Source: Pyxicephalus adspersus
Taxonomy: Eukaryota > Chordata > Amphibia > Anura > Pyxicephalidae
Assembly (NCBI RefSeq): GCF_032062135.1
Contig: NC_092860.1
Location: 127,201,141 to 127,265,140 of the forward strand
DNA length: 64,000 nt
Reading direction: 5' to 3'
The position numbers and the translations under genes are program-made. Of the stretch, positions 60,852-64,000 are shown in pieces; the first letter of the stretch is position 1, and the number at the start of each line of letters is the position of its first letter. The notes below the pieces were generated by a model. It was not told where the DNA came from. It saw nothing but the letters and a program-made list of their open reading frames with translations, and made no database searches.

Positions 60852-60990
60852 GTTTCTCCTCCTGTGTCACTGTCTGTATTAGTTTGTCATTTGCAACCCC
60901 TATTTATTGTACAGCACTGCGTAATATGTTGGCGCTATATAAATACTGTTTATTATTATTAATAATAATAATAATAATAATAAATATTGT
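60852..60990 (+). mobile_element. L2-type LINE 3' tail
   Basis: Contains TCCTCCTGTGTCACTGTCTG, CATTTGCAACCCC, GCGTAATATGTTGGCGCTAT and a long TAA repeat. Confidence 0.87.
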
Positions 60991-61071
60991 AGACCAATAA
61001 ATTTTGTAGCAAGGCTCTGAAAGATGCATACTAGAAATAACAAATGGACGATGCATTTTAGATTGTTATAC

Positions 61072-61186
61072 ATCATAGTCATTGTGAGCCCCTTTGAGGT
61101 ACAGCTATTGACATGACTATGGACTGTAAAGCGCTGCATAATATGTCGGCGCTATATAAATACTGTGTAATAATAATAATAATAAT
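61072..61186 (+). mobile_element. 5'-truncated SINE tail
   Basis: CATAGTCATTGTGAGCCCCT, GACATGACTATGGACTGTAA and GCGCTATATAAATACTGTG followed by a TAA repeat match the 3' third of the SINE at 5807-6157. Confidence 0.8.
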
Positions 61187-63335
61187 AGTGACCCTGTGCA
61201 GTGCTTCCGTCCCTGTACATCAAACCTGATGGTATACCCAGCACAACCATTCAATGATTCTGGGAATTCTCATTTCCCCCCCTTGTAGTCAATCAGCGAT
61301 TCATCTGCTGACCGAGATTTCCTTTGCTGTCTGATGTCAGACAGAATTCCCATTCTGAGCTACGATTTCCTTTTCCAGAGGAGTGTTTATACAAGTAATA
61401 AACAGGGCACACAAGATTCTCAAGTCATGAACACAGCGTGCGCAGGAAGCTGAATGCCGTCATTTTCACATATACACCCAGTCATTCCAAAGTGTCCGAT
61501 AGGTTTTCTTCTATTGGCAAATCTACAAATGTGGAATCAGGTAGCTGAAATCACTTTGTAGCATATATTCCAAGTGTGTCATTTTTAAATTTAAAATTCA
61601 ATGGTCACTGCTAGCGTTATTTAGTAAAGAATTGCAGAACAATAATGTGCAGAAGGCTTGAAATCCAGACTGAGCAAACCCAAATTATTTCATCCTTAGA
61701 TTGCAGAACACCAAAGTTTGATTGGCTGCAATAAGTTAACCTGTACTGCTATTTAATTAAAGAGAAAGCACTGCGATCAGGATGGTATTGATTTCCTCAT
61801 GCCATTATTAGGGGGAAACCCAAAATTTGTCAGGTATCACCAGACAGTAGGCAGGGGGAATCACCTAGTTGAGGCAATTGTCGGAGATTGTATTTCCCAC
61901 TCACTTATGGTGCTTTTATCTAACTTCCTGTTATCTCTGTGGAGTGGGAAGTAAAGAGAAAGAAACTAAAAGCTTGACTAAAAATCATTCCTAATGTACC
62001 CAAAATGTCCCCATACTTTAAAGTTCCACAGTTACAACAATTTTTTTCTTGTAGCTTGCTGCAACTTTTTCTTAAGCACGAACCAAAGCATTTTGCTGAA
62101 GGCTCAACCACTGTCCCAGCAGCTCCCATTCAAGTGATACGGACACTTCCTTTTGGATGTCCAGTGGAAATGGCTCTCAGAATCCAGAAAAGACCTGCAA
62201 GTGATGTCAGGGGGATTGTAAGGACTTCATCTACAGCATGCATTAGTGGTCCCCAACGAACCGAGTGGTCTATTCAAGAGACGTGGATAGTGAATTTGGA
62301 TAAGCATATCTTTCCTAACAAGGGAGGAACATACAGGAGGAGTTTGAGAGTCAGGGGAGGGAATAAGCATTTACCTGGTGATTAGATTTTAAGTAAAATG
62401 TTATTTGGTAATGTTTAGCAGTTTTATCATCATGTGGTATTTAAAGAAACCACTCTTTAGAGTTCTTCTTTAAAGTCAGAGAAAGCAATCTGACATATTA
62501 AAGCAAATGAAGTGAAATATTAGTGATGAGGATTAATTCTTTCAAGTGCCAGACAAAATGACCTAATACAAGTAGAATCATGGTGATTATTCCAAGCAGC
62601 CTGTTTAGGAGAGAAGGCCAGAGAGTGTCCAGAGCGCCTTTAAGGAGGCTGGGAGAAGATGAGGTCATTGCAAGTAACCGGCTGAAGGTTTGGCAGGAGG
62701 AGAGATGTGTGCTTGGTGCCAGCTGAGAAGTCTGAACTTCAGATGCAGATAATCTAGCCATCATTCTCACATAGGTTATACTTGTTGAGAGCATGTCTGG
62801 CTTTTGACGTAATTAGCAGAATGGGGAACACATGATTTCCAGGTCAGTCCCAAGCCTTGTACTGTACACCTTCAGCTTTGTGATTTTGTGGTATTTTATA
62901 GGAAAAGATCTGTAATTTGTGCATGTGACTGCACAGATAAATGGTTTCCTAGCACCAGCGCCATTAATCCTAGACCCGTTTTAAAATTCTAGCAAAATAA
63001 ATGCAGCAGGAAAACGTTCAAGAGAGACCTGCTGCCAAGAATCTGAAGAACTTTTAGAATTGGGGGAATTTTTTTATGTACACAGTGAACATATTAAAGG
63101 GTAGTAAATAAATGGGGAACCAAACATTATAAACATAGATGATGAATGTCAGATTCACTATACTACTACTACTATACAAATAGACCTTGTAGTGTCTCAT
63201 GTCAAAATGAAAGAAGAAGAAGAATATTGCAAAACAAATCAATATCTATTTTCTTCTGCAAGTAGGAAGTCAAGTCCATGCACTAACTTCATACATATAT
63301 TACAGAAAGCCTTCAGTTTCAGTAACTGTGACACC

Positions 63336-63660
63336 AGCTATTCTCAACCAGAGTCCATAGAACTGCAGGTTTCCTTCAGAAAGTTGCGAGGGGCTCCTCA
63401 AAACTGATGTACCTCCCATTGATGATGCCTGTATAGTTCTGGGCCAACACTACTTTATAGAACCAGCTACTGCTAATGCTGTTTAGCCTTTTTTTATATA
63501 GAGTGCATTCTAGCCATTCTTTCCACTAACCACCAATTAAGAGACTTGTTTCCACTGACTTCCCCCCCACCCTCCAAAAAAATTGCTTTTGTAGGGGTCC
63601 CCCCATAGCCTGAGATTTATTGCAAAGGTTTCTTGGTTAGGGGGGAATGTTAGGAGAAGC
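63336..63660 (+). repeat. Dispersed repeat (AGGGTTCC family), copy 2
   Basis: ATTCTCAACCAGAGTCCATA, AGTTGCGAGGGGCTCCTC and, further on, GGTTTCTTGGTTAGGGGG resemble the element seen in reverse at 42880-42960. Boundaries uncertain. Confidence 0.4.
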
Positions 63661-63911
63661 TTTGAAAGATTGTGTTTGATATATTGTGATTGTATATGCT
63701 ACACATTGTTGTGGTATTTTTCAGTTTTGGGTCCTTATTACCAATTGACTGCATTGTATGTTTAAATGGTTCTACAGTCATATTGTATCATTACAACAGC
63801 TACAATCTGTAACACTGTAATGTAACAAAATGATCCTGTAAACAGGACAAAAACTATTGTGCATTTTGGTAAAAATGATTATTCCTAATGGAAGCCATCC
63901 TCCATTAGTTA

Positions 63912-63913
<2 letters not shown>

Positions 63914-63963
<50 letters not shown>
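63914..63963. repeat. (TA)n microsatellite
   Basis: An uninterrupted TA run of about 50 bases near the right edge. Confidence 0.95.
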
Positions 63964-63967
<4 letters not shown>

Positions 63968-64000
63968 CCTAACATTCTTGTAAGCACAGGTTATTTTGTA

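Larger units (their letters stand above)
59216..64000 (-). other. KLF3: Probable KLF3 upstream intron
   Basis: No sequence encoding the KLF3 N-terminus was recognised on the reverse strand, so this is taken as intron continuing past the window edge. It contains retroelement tails and a dispersed repeat, listed separately. Confidence 0.6.

Overview
The window is vertebrate genomic DNA, most likely from a frog (Anura). It is AT-rich and intron-bearing. It carries many L2- and CR1-type LINE fragments whose 3' tails look amphibian, a tRNA-derived SINE, and many small hAT, mariner and palindromic DNA elements. It also contains an 809-base assembly gap (15280-16088). The species cannot be named from the sequence alone.

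Three host genes are supported. Two are intact, single-coding-exon Toll-like receptors of the TLR1/6/10 family: TLR-A on the plus strand (7082-9547) and TLR-B on the minus strand (19882-22239). Their 3' ends face each other across about 10 kb. The third is KLF3 on the minus strand. Four of its coding exons lie at 59215-53814 and join in frame to give 324 residues plus stop; the 5' exon or exons with the start codon were not found here. In mammals KLF3 also sits beside the TLR10-TLR1-TLR6 cluster, so this is a conserved block, but the gene orientations differ here. The TLRs are cell-surface pattern-recognition receptors that signal through TIR domains. KLF3 is a CtBP-recruiting transcriptional repressor. 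Their proximity reflects old synteny and does not imply a shared pathway.

Layout: 1-7 kb holds an L2 LINE fragment, a mariner-type non-autonomous element and a full SINE. 7-9.5 kb is TLR-A. 9.5-19.8 kb holds a hammerhead-like motif, an old minisatellite split by a hAT element, the gap and a palindromic MITE. 19.9-22.3 kb is TLR-B. 22.3-53.8 kb is a gene desert with LINE, SINE and hAT relics, a striking 31-bp minisatellite with a 124-bp higher-order period, and several foldback elements. 53.8-59.2 kb is KLF3, with an L2 LINE in its last intron. 59.2-64 kb appears to be KLF3 intron.

No novel gene system was found. The items most worth a second look are the hammerhead-ribozyme-like motifs, the higher-order minisatellite, the SINE/L2 shared tail, the multi-hairpin MITE and the inverted arrangement of the TLR pair relative to KLF3.
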